DNA of 64,000 nt. Origin: Niveispirillum sp943371025. GTDB taxonomy: Bacteria; Pseudomonadota; Alphaproteobacteria; Azospirillales; Azospirillaceae. Position 1 is the stretch's first letter, and the number at the start of each line of letters is the position of its first letter. The position numbers and the translations under genes were made by a program. Shown here piece after piece: positions 52,311 through 60,867 of the stretch. Under the pieces are notes generated by a model. The model made no database searches, had not been told where the DNA came from, and worked only from the letters and a program-made list of their open reading frames with translations. Location of the stretch: positions 1 through 64,000 of the forward strand of contig CALRTC020000035.1 in NCBI GenBank assembly GCA_943371025.1. The letters run 5' to 3'.

Positions 52311-53210
52311 ATGCTTCATACCCAGTTGCGCGCCTTCCACTGGGTGGCCCGCGAAGGCAGCTTCACGGCAGCGGCGCGTGTGCTGTCCGTGTCCCAGCCC
52401 ACCCTGTCGGCGGAGGTGAAGGCGCTGGAGGAACGGTACGGCATGCTGCTGTTCATCCGCGAACGGCGCGGCGTGTCGCTGACCCCGGCGGGCCAGTCCC
52501 TGCAGGCCATTACCCAGCGCATGTTCGCGGCCGAACAGGAAGCGGCGGAGATGCTGGCCGGGCACCGGGCCCTGACGGGCGGCACCCTGAATGTCGGGGC
52601 CGACGGGCCGGTGCTGGCCATTCCGCTGCTGGCGGAATTCACCCGCCGCCATCCCGGCGTGAAGCTGCGCCTGTCCATGGGCAATGCAGAGACAATCCGC
52701 CGCGATATCCTGGACATGCGCCTGGACGTGGCCGTCCTGGCCAGCCCCGTCATCGACCCGCGCCTGACAGGCCTGCCCCTGGGCCGGGATCAGGTGATGC
52801 TGGTCATGCCGGCGGGGCACCGCCTGTCCTATGGCCCGACCGTGCCGCCCCACGCCCTGCTACGCGAACGTATCCTGATGCGAGAGCCGGGATCGATGAC
52901 GCGCCGCGTGGTGGAGCGTGTGCTGGCAGAGGCCGAACTGACCCTGCCCGACACCACCGAAATCGCGTCGCGGGAGGCGCAGCTGGCCGCCGTGAAGGCC
53001 GGCATGGGCCTGGCCTTCATCTGTGAAGGGGAATTCACCGGTGACCCGGACCTGACCCTGCGCCCCCTGGAGGGGTTGCGGATGGAGATGGATGAATATG
53101 TCCTGTGCCTGCGCGACCGCAGCCGCCTGGGCATCGTCCGCGCCTTCCTGGCGGTTGTGGAGTCCCTGTCGGAAAGCTGGCCCGTGCCATCCTGGCGCAC
53201 AAAGGCATAA
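52311..53210 (+). CDS. LysR-family transcriptional regulator, phosphonate-locus type
   Basis: 299 residues. The N-terminal winged HTH is HTQLRAFHWVAREGSFTAAA followed by RVLSVSQPTLSAEVKALEER; residues 95-295 form the effector-binding domain. Divergent orientation to the AEP importer suggests it activates that operon in response to an aminophosphonate or intermediate. LysR regulators of this type accompany phnSTU clusters elsewhere. Confidence 0.9.
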   Translation: MLHTQLRAFHWVAREGSFTAAARVLSVSQPTLSAEVKALEERYGMLLFIRERRGVSLTPAGQSLQAITQRMFAAEQEAAEMLAGHRALTGGTLNVGADGPVLAIPLLAEFTRRHPGVKLRLSMGNAETIRRDILDMRLDVAVLASPVIDPRLTGLPLGRDQVMLVMPAGHRLSYGPTVPPHALLRERILMREPGSMTRRVVERVLAEAELTLPDTTEIASREAQLAAVKAGMGLAFICEGEFTGDPDLTLRPLEGLRMEMDEYVLCLRDRSRLGIVRAFLAVVESLSESWPVPSWRTKA

Positions 53211-53528
53211 TCCTTGTAGACAGTCCAGACCAGATCATCACGCGCCGTTATCGGCGCCACTTTCATTTCATGTAAACAATGCATTTACATCCGCGTTGGA
53301 TGTTAAAATTTCATTACAGTCTGTTTGTTGCTGAATTTTGAAGTTTCAGGACAGACAATCAAATCTGGTTTACACCAGTTTTCCTTGCCTCATATTGCGC
53401 TGCGGTTCCAGGGGTGATGCCGCCAGGGAAGGCATCCGCCGGGACGCGAGCGTCTTGCGTCCGCGGATGGCCATGGGATGGCGGTTCGCCCGCCCACGAT
53501 ACCGGACCAGCCAATAAGGGGAGCTTTC
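53211..53528. promoter_or_regulatory. AT-richer promoter region of the 53.5-kb TonB receptor
   Basis: 318 bases without a gene. It contains the dyad TGTAAA-N7-TTTACA (53271-53289) and the GntR-like operator at 53366-53377. Purine-rich GGGGAG lies just before the receptor ATG. A DNA stretch near 53300-53325 (ATTTCATTACAG) weakly recalls half a Pho box but was not counted. Confidence 0.55.
53366..53377 (+). promoter_or_regulatory. GntR/HutC-type operator upstream of TonB receptor
   Basis: TGGTTTACACCA, preceded by AATC, matches the pbfA and plc operators at 13 of 16 positions when read in the direction of transcription. It has perfect TGGT/ACCA arms (extended CTGGT-TTAC-ACCAG). It lies 152 bases before the receptor start. 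Confidence 0.6.
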
Positions 53529-56330
53529 ATGCGCATTCCACAGCAGCAGGCCGGGGCCATGTGCCGCCGCGCCCATCTGGCCGGCGCCAGCCTGGCCGTC
53601 CTCATCATCTGCACGCAGGCCGCCCAGGCCGAAATGGCGCCCGCCGCCGCCACGACGGAAGAAGTGGTGGTGACGGGCCAGCGCCTGTCCACCCAGCGCG
53701 CGCTGGAACAGCAGAAGGATGCCGACGGCGTCTCCAACGTCATTTCCTCCGACGATCTGGGCAAACTGCCCGATGCCAACATGGCCGACGCCCTGTCGCG
53801 CGTGCCCGGCATCTCCGTCGTCAACAACCAGGAAACGGGCGAGGGTGAATATGTCACCGTCCGCAGCCTGGCCGCGACCTTCAACGCCTATTCGGTGAAC
53901 GGCGTGCGTGTGGCCGAAACCGACGGGTCCAGCCGCCAGGTGTCGCTGTCGGTGCTGCCGCCCAACGGGTTGCAGGCGGTGAAAGTGTCCAAGTCCTCCA
54001 CCCCCGACATGGATGGCGACGCCATCGGCGGCACCATCGACATGCGCACGCCCACGGCCTTCGACTTCAAGAAGCCGGTGGCACGCGCCTTCTACACCTA
54101 TGGCTGGAACGACCGCGCCGACAGCCAGGGTGAGCCGGCGGCCACCAATTCCGGACAGATCGACCTGGGCAGCCGCTTCGGCGCCGACGACCAGTTCGGC
54201 ATCTTCGCCACCGGCTATTACACCAAGTCGCACCTTGTCTCCGAAGAGACGGAGAATGACGGTGAATGGGAACCGTTCCGCTGGCGCAAGGACAGCCAGG
54301 AAGCCATCGACGACAAGTCGATGTATCTGCCCGGCATCGACCTGGATTATCGCCGCATCGAACAGGAACGCATCGGCGGCAATATCTCGCTGGATTACCA
54401 CGGCGACGACACCAGGCTGTATCTGCGCGGCCAATATGCGCAGTACAAGCGGGTGGAAGACGTCAACTACCTGATGATCAAGTCGTCGCGCACCAAGCGC
54501 CTGACCCAGGTGAACCCGGAAGCCACCAATCTGGTCGATCCGGAAAAGGCCATCACGGGCGTGCAGGCCAATGGCGATCGCATCTATGGCTACACCACGG
54601 CCCAGATCGTTGATGTCAATAAGGACGGGATCATCACCGATGCCGACCGCAACACCAATTCCTACTGGTCGCTGAATGGCCGGTCCGGCACCTGGGACCC
54701 GCAGAACTTCCAGTTCTCCCGTACGTTCGAGGTGAAGGACCAGAAGCAGAATCTGGGCACCGTCAATGCCGGCGGCGAGACCAAGGCCGATGCCCTGACC
54801 CTGACCTATGACGCCGCCTATAGCTGGGGCGAGCGGGAAACGCCGAACGCCTACAGCGTCAGCTTCCTGTCGAACAAGAATGTGGCACCGTTCACCAAGT
54901 CGGGCGTGCTGTTCTCCTCGGCCGATCCGCGCTTCCCGCTGTACCAGATTCCGGCCGCTGCCGGGTCGATCACGGGCTGGGACAGCCTGCTGCTGCCCGA
55001 CGGGGCCGGCCACAGCCGCGACAAGACCACGAACGATCGCTATAGCGGCAAGGTCGATGCCCGCTATGATATGGCCGACAGTTCCTGGCTGCATCATGTG
55101 CAGGCCGGCGTGAAGTTCCAGCGTTCGACGCGCGACACGGATGAGACCAAGCTGTTCTCCGACGATCTGAACGTCGCCAATCTGGCCAGTTCCGGCCTGG
55201 TCGAGCGCAGCCTAGCCGGCATCCTGCACGGTACCTATGAATTCGGTTCCCTGATGGGCCGCGATCAGGTGATCAGCGCCATCAACAAGATGGGCACGCA
55301 GAGCTTCAACGATGACGACCAGAACGGCAATGACAAGCATAGCCGCGAAACCATCTATGCCGGCTATGCCCTGGCCGATGCCCGCTTTGGCGATGTGCAG
55401 CTGATCACCGGCGTGCGCGTGGAAAACACCCAGGTCGACAATCGCTTCTGGGTGTTCGACACCAACAGCCATTGGGGCAGCAGCGATGCCAGCTACACGC
55501 AAGTGCTGCCCAGCGCCACGGTCAACTGGCGCCCCACCGAGGATCAGGTCTATCGCGCGGCCGTCTGGACCAGCTTCTCCCGCCCCGAATATGGCTATAT
55601 CAGCAGCGGCCAGTCCATCGGCCGCAATGCCGCCAATGAGATCGTGTCGATCAGCCAGGGCAACCCCGACCTGAAGCCGGCGGAATCGACCAATATCGAC
55701 CTGTCGGCCGAATATTACCTGTCGGAGACCAGCATGGTGTCGGCGGGTCTGTTCTATAAGGACATCAAGAACTTCATCTTCGCCAACGGCAACGAGATCA
55801 CGGCCGATACCACCCAGGGCTTCATCACCATCAGCCAGCCCAAGAACGGCCGCAAGGCCCAGATCTATGGCATGGAACTGAATCTGGTGAAGGATCTGGC
55901 CGGCGTGGCGGCTCCCTTCGACGGATTCACCGTCTATGGCAATGTCACCTGGCAGTATAGCGAAGCGGAAACGGGCCTGGACTACCGCAAGGGCAACAAG
56001 ATCCCGCTGATCAACGCCTCGCGCCTGATGTACAATGCCGGCCTTGGTTACCAGTATGAAGGGCTGGAACTGTTGATCTCCTACAATTACCGCTCCGCCT
56101 ATATCGAAGATCTGCGCGACAACGCCATCGACAAGTGGGTCCAGCCCAACAAGAGCCTGGACTTCCATTCCCGCTACAGCTTTGAAAACGGGATGTCGAT
56201 CGGCTTCGATGCCCAGAACCTGACGGACGAGTACCGTTACTATACGACCAAGGGCAAGAACCCCTCCTATCAGAAGGACTATATGGAGCCGGGCCGCACC
56301 TTCCTGGTGAAGGCGTCCTACGCTTACTGA
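53529..56330 (+). CDS. TonB-dependent receptor, Caulobacter (TIGR01782) type
   Basis: 933 residues from ATG 53529 (GGGGAG upstream). The signal peptide (LAGASLAVLIICTQAAQA) is followed by TEEVVVTGQR (TonB box region) and the plug: ISSDDLGKLPDANMADALSR, VPGISVVNNQETGEGEYVTV, SSTPDMDGDAIGGTIDMRTP. The barrel ends in an aromatic residue (LVKASYAY). TIGR01782 receptors transport diverse non-siderophore ligands such as oligosaccharides. Position between the phosphonate importer and secreted phospholipase C, with a shared operator, suggests a phosphorus-containing ligand (inference). Confidence 0.9.
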   Translation: MRIPQQQAGAMCRRAHLAGASLAVLIICTQAAQAEMAPAAATTEEVVVTGQRLSTQRALEQQKDADGVSNVISSDDLGKLPDANMADALSRVPGISVVNNQETGEGEYVTVRSLAATFNAYSVNGVRVAETDGSSRQVSLSVLPPNGLQAVKVSKSSTPDMDGDAIGGTIDMRTPTAFDFKKPVARAFYTYGWNDRADSQGEPAATNSGQIDLGSRFGADDQFGIFATGYYTKSHLVSEETENDGEWEPFRWRKDSQEAIDDKSMYLPGIDLDYRRIEQERIGGNISLDYHGDDTRLYLRGQYAQYKRVEDVNYLMIKSSRTKRLTQVNPEATNLVDPEKAITGVQANGDRIYGYTTAQIVDVNKDGIITDADRNTNSYWSLNGRSGTWDPQNFQFSRTFEVKDQKQNLGTVNAGGETKADALTLTYDAAYSWGERETPNAYSVSFLSNKNVAPFTKSGVLFSSADPRFPLYQIPAAAGSITGWDSLLLPDGAGHSRDKTTNDRYSGKVDARYDMADSSWLHHVQAGVKFQRSTRDTDETKLFSDDLNVANLASSGLVERSLAGILHGTYEFGSLMGRDQVISAINKMGTQSFNDDDQNGNDKHSRETIYAGYALADARFGDVQLITGVRVENTQVDNRFWVFDTNSHWGSSDASYTQVLPSATVNWRPTEDQVYRAAVWTSFSRPEYGYISSGQSIGRNAANEIVSISQGNPDLKPAESTNIDLSAEYYLSETSMVSAGLFYKDIKNFIFANGNEITADTTQGFITISQPKNGRKAQIYGMELNLVKDLAGVAAPFDGFTVYGNVTWQYSEAETGLDYRKGNKIPLINASRLMYNAGLGYQYEGLELLISYNYRSAYIEDLRDNAIDKWVQPNKSLDFHSRYSFENGMSIGFDAQNLTDEYRYYTTKGKNPSYQKDYMEPGRTFLVKASYAY

Positions 56331-56348
56331 GCCACGGTCAATCCTATG

Positions 56349-56381
56349 AAGGGCCGGGGGAGCGATCCCCTGGCCCTTTTT
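56349..56381 (+). terminator. Rho-independent terminator after TonB receptor
   Basis: AAGGGCCGGGGG and CCCCTGGCCCTT form a stem with one bulge, followed by TTTTT. It is 19 bases after the receptor stop. Confidence 0.8.
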
Positions 56382-56402
56382 GCAGGATGGGCGTTGATAC
56401 CG

Positions 56403-56453
56403 CCAAACAAAAACGCCCGCCGCGATCTCCTCGTGGCGGGCGTTTTTGTTTGG
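56403..56453. terminator. Bidirectional terminator between convergent receptor and plc genes
   Basis: CCAAACAAAAACGCCCGCC (56403-56421) is exactly complementary to GGCGGGCGTTTTTGTTTGG (56435-56453), loop 13. A-rich and T-rich flanks inside the stem give a U-tract in both directions. Confidence 0.92.
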
Positions 56454-56464
56454 GAAAGCCGGGT

Positions 56465-58609
56465 TCAGCCGGCGGCGACCTCGCCCAGGACCATGGGGCC
56501 GATGGCGGGGTCGGTACGGCTGTCCTGGCCGGTCTCGATATGGCCGGCATAGCGGCGCAGGAAATCCGGGCCCGACAGCGCCGTCACCGTCAGATCATAC
56601 CAATGGTCGCTGGCAACGACGGGCCAGGAGATGACCTGTTCACTGCCGCCGGCCAGTTCCACCTGACGGCTGCCGCCGCCATAAATGGCGGCCTGGGTCA
56701 CTGACAGGGCGACCAGATCGGCCCCCCAGTTGCGCAGAACCAGATCAACCTGCCCCCGCACCGCACTTTCGCGCAGGGTCACTTCCAGATCGGCCGCCAC
56801 GCTGCCGGCGAAATGGCGGAAGAAGCCGGCGGGACCGTGCAGGGCCAGGTCGAACAGGGTAGTGCCATCGGGCTCCCACGGCTGGGCCCGGTAATCATGG
56901 CCCGCACCCAGCGTATAGCGCCAGGGGCCCTGCCGGTCGCGGCTATCGAAAAGCTGGAACACGGCACCCGTCCGGCCCTTGTTTGCCAACAGCAGTTGCG
57001 GCCTTCCATCCACCAGTCGCAGGTCGGCCGACAGCCGATAGGGCAGGGGGCGGTAGCGGCGCTGCGGCCCTTCCTGCGCCGTCGGCGCCTGTTTTTCCGG
57101 GATGGTCAGGCCCGGCGCCTCGGCCGAAATGCGGACACGCTGCATGTAATCGGTCGTGTCCGGCAATACCAGTCCGCGCCAATCACGGTTGGGGTTGGCG
57201 AAATCAAAGGCCGAGGTCAGGTCGCCACAGACGGAACGGCGCCAATCGCTGATATTCTTCTCCCGCACGCCGAACCGCGCCTCGATGAAGCGCAGGACGG
57301 AGGTATGGTCGAACAGTTCCGAACAGACATAGCCGCCCCGGCTCCAGGGCGACACGATCAGGGCGGGCACCCGGATGCCCAGGCCCACGGGATGCGTGCC
57401 CTTGTTGGGATGGCGCGGATTGCCGTCATCGGGATAATGCTTGCCCTCACCCGCCACGGGCACGGTCGAATGCCCGTCCTGCGGGAACAAGGGCGGGCGC
57501 GGCGGGGGCAGATGGTCGAAGAAGCCACCCGCCTCGTCATAATTAATGATGAAGACGGTCTTGGCGAAGACGTCCGGATGGTCGACCAGCGCCTCGATCA
57601 GCTTGGCGCAGACATGCTCGCCCTTGGCCGGTTCGGCGGCGGGATGTTCGGACAGGTCCGTCGCCGTGACGATCAGCGATACCTGCGGCAGCTTGCCAGC
57701 GGCGATGTCGGCGCGGAACGCTTCCACCAGTTGCTGCCCGTCAGACCGGGTGCGGTCCGGCCCCGTCTTATGCTCCGACACCCAGGACCGGCCGCGCGTG
57801 TAAAGCGGAGAATCCTTCGGGGCCGGGCGGAAGGGCTTGAACACCGAAATGACGTTGTCGCCGAAATTGTCGTATTCCTGATAGACCTTCCAGTCGATGC
57901 CCGCCGCTTCCAGCCGTTCCGGATATGTGGTCCAGGTCAGCGGGCCCTTGGACAGGGGCTTGTCCGTCGTCTGATCGGCGCTCGGCGTCTCATCCTCTCC
58001 ATAATTGCTCATCACCGGGTCGCCGCCGACCTTGCCGCCGCCATTGCAGCCCGTCATCAGGTGCAGGCGGTTGGGATAGGTCTGGGTCAGGGTCGAACAA
58101 TGATACTGGTCCAGGATGGTGAAGGCGTTGGCCAGTGCGTGGTAATAGGGCAGGTCGGCGGCCGTGTAATGAACCATGCGCTTGTGCAGTTCCCGGCTGG
58201 CGCCCCATTTGTCGTACCGGCCACCATTGACGATGGTGATGGCCGCCTGATGGCCCTGGTCCGATCCGTCCACCGTATAGGCATTGGTGCGGCGGCTGTC
58301 GCCATGGAAGGGCATGACATGGCCGTCGGCATGCTGGTCGCTGGGCTGCTGCCAGACGCTGCGCCCGCCGGGCAGACGCAGGGCCCGCGGATCGCCAAAC
58401 CCGCGCACCCCGTTCAGCGTGCCGAAATAATGGTCGAAGGACCGGTTCTCCTGCATGAAGATGACGATGTGCTCGACATCGCGGATCGTGCCCGTCCGGT
58501 TGTTGGCCGGGATTTCCATTGCCTTCAGGATGCTGGCGGGCAGCAGCCCGGCCGCGGCACCCGCCGCCGTCAAACCGAAGAACCGCCGCCGCGTGCTGCG
58601 CGTCACCAT
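56465..58609 (-). CDS. plcC: Phosphocholine-specific phospholipase C, Tat-exported
   Basis: 714 residues. The N-terminus has the twin-arginine motif STRRRFFGLTAAGAAAGLLP. The phosphoesterase domain has EHIVIFMQENRSFDHYFGTL with the conserved Asn/His, MTGCNGGG, IINYDEAGGFFDHLPPP (metal ligands) and SPWSRGGYV; two C-terminal beta domains (DUF756) cover about 500-700 (LLLANKGRTGAVFQLFD, VDLVLRNWGADLVAL). It hydrolyses phosphatidylcholine or sphingomyelin outside the cytoplasm, releasing phosphocholine. Upstream are a Pho-box-like repeat and a GntR-type operator, so phosphate starvation control is likely. Divergent from the gntR gene. Confidence 0.92.
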   Translation of the reverse strand: MVTRSTRRRFFGLTAAGAAAGLLPASILKAMEIPANNRTGTIRDVEHIVIFMQENRSFDHYFGTLNGVRGFGDPRALRLPGGRSVWQQPSDQHADGHVMPFHGDSRRTNAYTVDGSDQGHQAAITIVNGGRYDKWGASRELHKRMVHYTAADLPYYHALANAFTILDQYHCSTLTQTYPNRLHLMTGCNGGGKVGGDPVMSNYGEDETPSADQTTDKPLSKGPLTWTTYPERLEAAGIDWKVYQEYDNFGDNVISVFKPFRPAPKDSPLYTRGRSWVSEHKTGPDRTRSDGQQLVEAFRADIAAGKLPQVSLIVTATDLSEHPAAEPAKGEHVCAKLIEALVDHPDVFAKTVFIINYDEAGGFFDHLPPPRPPLFPQDGHSTVPVAGEGKHYPDDGNPRHPNKGTHPVGLGIRVPALIVSPWSRGGYVCSELFDHTSVLRFIEARFGVREKNISDWRRSVCGDLTSAFDFANPNRDWRGLVLPDTTDYMQRVRISAEAPGLTIPEKQAPTAQEGPQRRYRPLPYRLSADLRLVDGRPQLLLANKGRTGAVFQLFDSRDRQGPWRYTLGAGHDYRAQPWEPDGTTLFDLALHGPAGFFRHFAGSVAADLEVTLRESAVRGQVDLVLRNWGADLVALSVTQAAIYGGGSRQVELAGGSEQVISWPVVASDHWYDLTVTALSGPDFLRRYAGHIETGQDSRTDPAIGPMVLGEVAAG

Positions 58610-58638
58610 GATCTCTGCGCTCCCGTTGAAATCTCAAC

Positions 58639-58657
58639 TGGACTATACCAGATTGGA
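58639..58657 (-). promoter_or_regulatory. GntR/HutC-type operator upstream of plc
   Basis: Read towards plc: TCCAATCTGGTATAGTCCA, one mismatch from the 19-bp site before pbfA, and at nearly the same distance from the start codon (30-48 bases here, 34-52 there). It lies in the plc-gntR divergent gap, so it could also autoregulate the gntR gene. Confidence 0.75.
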
Positions 58658-58658
58658 T

Positions 58659-58687
58659 TTTACAGCTTCGCGACGTTTCCATGACAG
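58659..58687 (-). promoter_or_regulatory. Candidate Pho box upstream of plc
   Basis: On the minus strand CTGTCAT and CTGTAAA begin exactly 22 bases apart (two 11-bp steps), with a weaker ACGTCGC repeat in the middle phase. This is the PhoB direct-repeat layout. It lies directly upstream of the GntR operator, 50-78 bases before the plc ATG. Confidence 0.55.
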
Positions 58688-58780
58688 AAGGATGCGCAGG
58701 CTTGACGCCGGCCCCCTTTCGCGGGTGATCTGCGACAGTCGGCCACGCGGGCCGGCGGGGTGGAAACGACGGGAAGATCG

Positions 58781-59551
58781 ATGGCGACGAGTGGGGCGAA
58801 GCCCTGGTGGCGGGAAGCGGCACCGGCCAACAACCAACTGCAATATCTGGAGCTGCGCGACCGGATCGCCGCCCAGATCCAGGCGGGCGTGCTGGGCACC
58901 GGCGACCGGCTGCCATCGGAACGGCAGCTGGAGGATGGCCTGGGATCCGCCCGCGGCACCGTGCGCGAGGCGCTGTTCCAGCTGGAGGCGGAGGGGCTGA
59001 TCTATCGCCGCGACCGCAGCGGCTGGTACGTCTCCCCGCCGCCCGTCCTTTACGACCCCACCCGGTCGGAAGGCTTCATGGCCTATGTCACGGCGCAGGG
59101 GCGGCGACCGGAGACGGAGACGCTGTCGAAGCGGCTGGTCCCGGCGACCGAGGCCGTGGCCGCCATCTTCGGCGTGGCCGAGGGCACGCCGCTTTACGAT
59201 ATAAGCCGCCTGCGCAGCATCGACGGGCGGTCGGTGCTGGTGGAACGCATCCATGTCAGTCCCGACCTGGCGCCGGGCCTGATCGACCATTCGCTGGACG
59301 GGTCGCTGACGGCCGTGCTGAAGAACGCCTATGGGGTCGTGGCTGCGCGTAACCGCATGGCCATGAAGCCCTGCGCCATCCTGGGCGATAATGCCGAAAC
59401 GCTGCGCGTGCGTTCCGGCTCTCCCGGTCTGTCCGTCATCCGCACCAGCTTTGATCCTGCCGGCCGCGTCGTGGAATATGACGAGGAATGCTGGCGCCAC
59501 GACGCCGTCATCGTCTCCGTCGATATAAGGGTTACCCCACCGGCCCCCTGA
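58781..59551 (+). CDS. GntR-family transcriptional regulator with UTRA domain (HutC/PhnF type)
   Basis: 256 residues from ATG 58781. An N-terminal winged HTH (LRDRIAAQIQAGVLGTGDRL, PSERQLEDGLGSARGTVREA) is followed by a UTRA effector domain (residues about 100-250) with the typical LYDISRLRSIDGRSVLVERI and PGLSVIRTSFDPAGRVVEYD motifs. HutC/PhnF relatives bind TGGTnTAnACCA-type dyads; such a site lies in its own promoter region and before pbfA and the 53.5-kb TonB receptor. The effector may be a phosphonate or phospholipid breakdown product (inference). Convergent with the NTP_transf_5 gene 19 bases on. Confidence 0.88.
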   Translation: MATSGAKPWWREAAPANNQLQYLELRDRIAAQIQAGVLGTGDRLPSERQLEDGLGSARGTVREALFQLEAEGLIYRRDRSGWYVSPPPVLYDPTRSEGFMAYVTAQGRRPETETLSKRLVPATEAVAAIFGVAEGTPLYDISRLRSIDGRSVLVERIHVSPDLAPGLIDHSLDGSLTAVLKNAYGVVAARNRMAMKPCAILGDNAETLRVRSGSPGLSVIRTSFDPAGRVVEYDEECWRHDAVIVSVDIRVTPPAP

Positions 59552-59570
59552 GCGGGCGGGACGGCGGCCA

Positions 59571-60743
59571 TCACGAACGCAGCCGCGCCACCATCCACAA
59601 CACCGGACGCAGCAGCAGGTAAAGCGGCTCCAGCGCAGGTGGCAGGGGCAGCACGGCCCGCTCTGCCGGGGAAGCCGTCAGCAGCCGGGCCAGACTGTCC
59701 CGCCGGCGCGGATGCTGCTTGGCCGCCAGCAACAGGTGCTGCAACTGCCAGACGCGCAGTTCCTGGGCCAGGGTTGCTCGCCGCCGCCTCTCCGGCGCGC
59801 GCGTGAACTCCCGGCGGAAGCAGGCCAGCAGCCGGCCCGTCCAGCGGGTTTCCCGCGCTGCTGCCGCCAGGGCAGGCACATCCCGCCCGTCCAGTTCCGC
59901 CGCCAGGGTCAGGCTGGCGGCAACGGCAGCCAGCACATCCTGTCGGCGGGCCTGGTCCAGGGCGGCCGCCACCAGGGTCTCCGCCTCCGGCCTGGCCAGG
60001 ATAAGGCGAAAATCCTGCAGCCATTTGAGCTTGCAGCAGCCATGGCGGGCGGCATGGGTCGCCAGATAAACCAGCTCAACCACCGGATGGAGAACGGGGA
60101 TCTCCGTGTCCATCAGCAGACGCGTCTGGCGCTGCGGCCAGACCAGATCAGGATCCAGCGGTGCCAGCGCATCGACACGGGCCCATCGCCAATGCACCTC
60201 CAGGAATGTTCCCGTCTGCTGGTTCCGGTATGAAAGATTATATTCCCGCCGTCTCTGATAGAGGCTCATTTGCCGGATGAACGCAGCCCCCCAGGCGTCG
60301 GCATGGCTGTAACCCAGGCCGGTCAGCACCTCGTGGACGGCCAGCAGGTCCTGTTCACGGACCAGAATATCCAGATCCAGGCAGTCGCGCCGCAGGGGAT
60401 CGCCCTGGAGATGGAACGACAGGGCGGGCCCCTTCAAGGCCAGCCAGGGCAATTGCGCCTGGGCGAAGGCCTTGGCCAAGCGGCAAAGGTCGAAAGTCAG
60501 ACGCATGCCGGCCAGCGTCCACCGGCGTTGCTGGTCCGTCAGGGCGGACCGGAGAGCGTCCGCCAACGGCCCCATATCTCCCCGCAAGGCTGCCGACAGG
60601 GTCAACACCATGCCGTGGTGTCGTGCGGCGTCCACCACGTCCTGCACCGTGACGCCTGGCGGCAATGAGGTGAGTGACCGGACACCGGCCGGGTGCGTCA
60701 AATCGACCAGCGCATGCAGGGGGGGAGGAAGGGTGAACAACAA
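59571..60743 (-). CDS. Nucleotidyltransferase family protein (NTP_transf_5 / PF14907 type)
   Basis: About 390 residues. LALKGPALSFHLQGDPLRRD with CLDLDILVREQDL after it holds the paired Asp residues of the nucleotidyltransferase core; DLDILV is the typical metal-binding triad. ATHAARHGCCKLKWLQDFRL is a conserved helical motif of the family. Such proteins occur beside polysaccharide and peptide-modification loci, but their substrates are unknown. The start is uncertain: no ATG is suitable, TTG 60743 is a guess, and the frame stays open to 60857. The 124 bases upstream are AT-rich and probably hold its promoter. Confidence 0.7.
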   Translation of the reverse strand: MLFTLPPPLHALVDLTHPAGVRSLTSLPPGVTVQDVVDAARHHGMVLTLSAALRGDMGPLADALRSALTDQQRRWTLAGMRLTFDLCRLAKAFAQAQLPWLALKGPALSFHLQGDPLRRDCLDLDILVREQDLLAVHEVLTGLGYSHADAWGAAFIRQMSLYQRRREYNLSYRNQQTGTFLEVHWRWARVDALAPLDPDLVWPQRQTRLLMDTEIPVLHPVVELVYLATHAARHGCCKLKWLQDFRLILARPEAETLVAAALDQARRQDVLAAVAASLTLAAELDGRDVPALAAAARETRWTGRLLACFRREFTRAPERRRRATLAQELRVWQLQHLLLAAKQHPRRRDSLARLLTASPAERAVLPLPPALEPLYLLLRPVLWMVARLRS

Positions 60744-60867
60744 GGTTTTCCAGAAAATACCAACCAAGCTTTCAACTATAGGGGTAATCGCTGGCAGCAC
60801 ACAGTCCCATTCTGCCGCCCTGTGCGTCCCGCCGCTGCCCGGCCGGCAGGTCGGCAAGCCTGTGCTG

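Noticed and set aside
53300..53325. Pho box upstream of the 53.5-kb TonB receptor
   Set aside because: Only one CTGTAAT half is present; the second repeat does not match and the orientation is opposite.
53370..55097. 575-residue open frame antisense to the large TonB receptor
   Set aside because: Shadow frame with repetitive Gly/Ile/Val composition and no ribosome-binding site.
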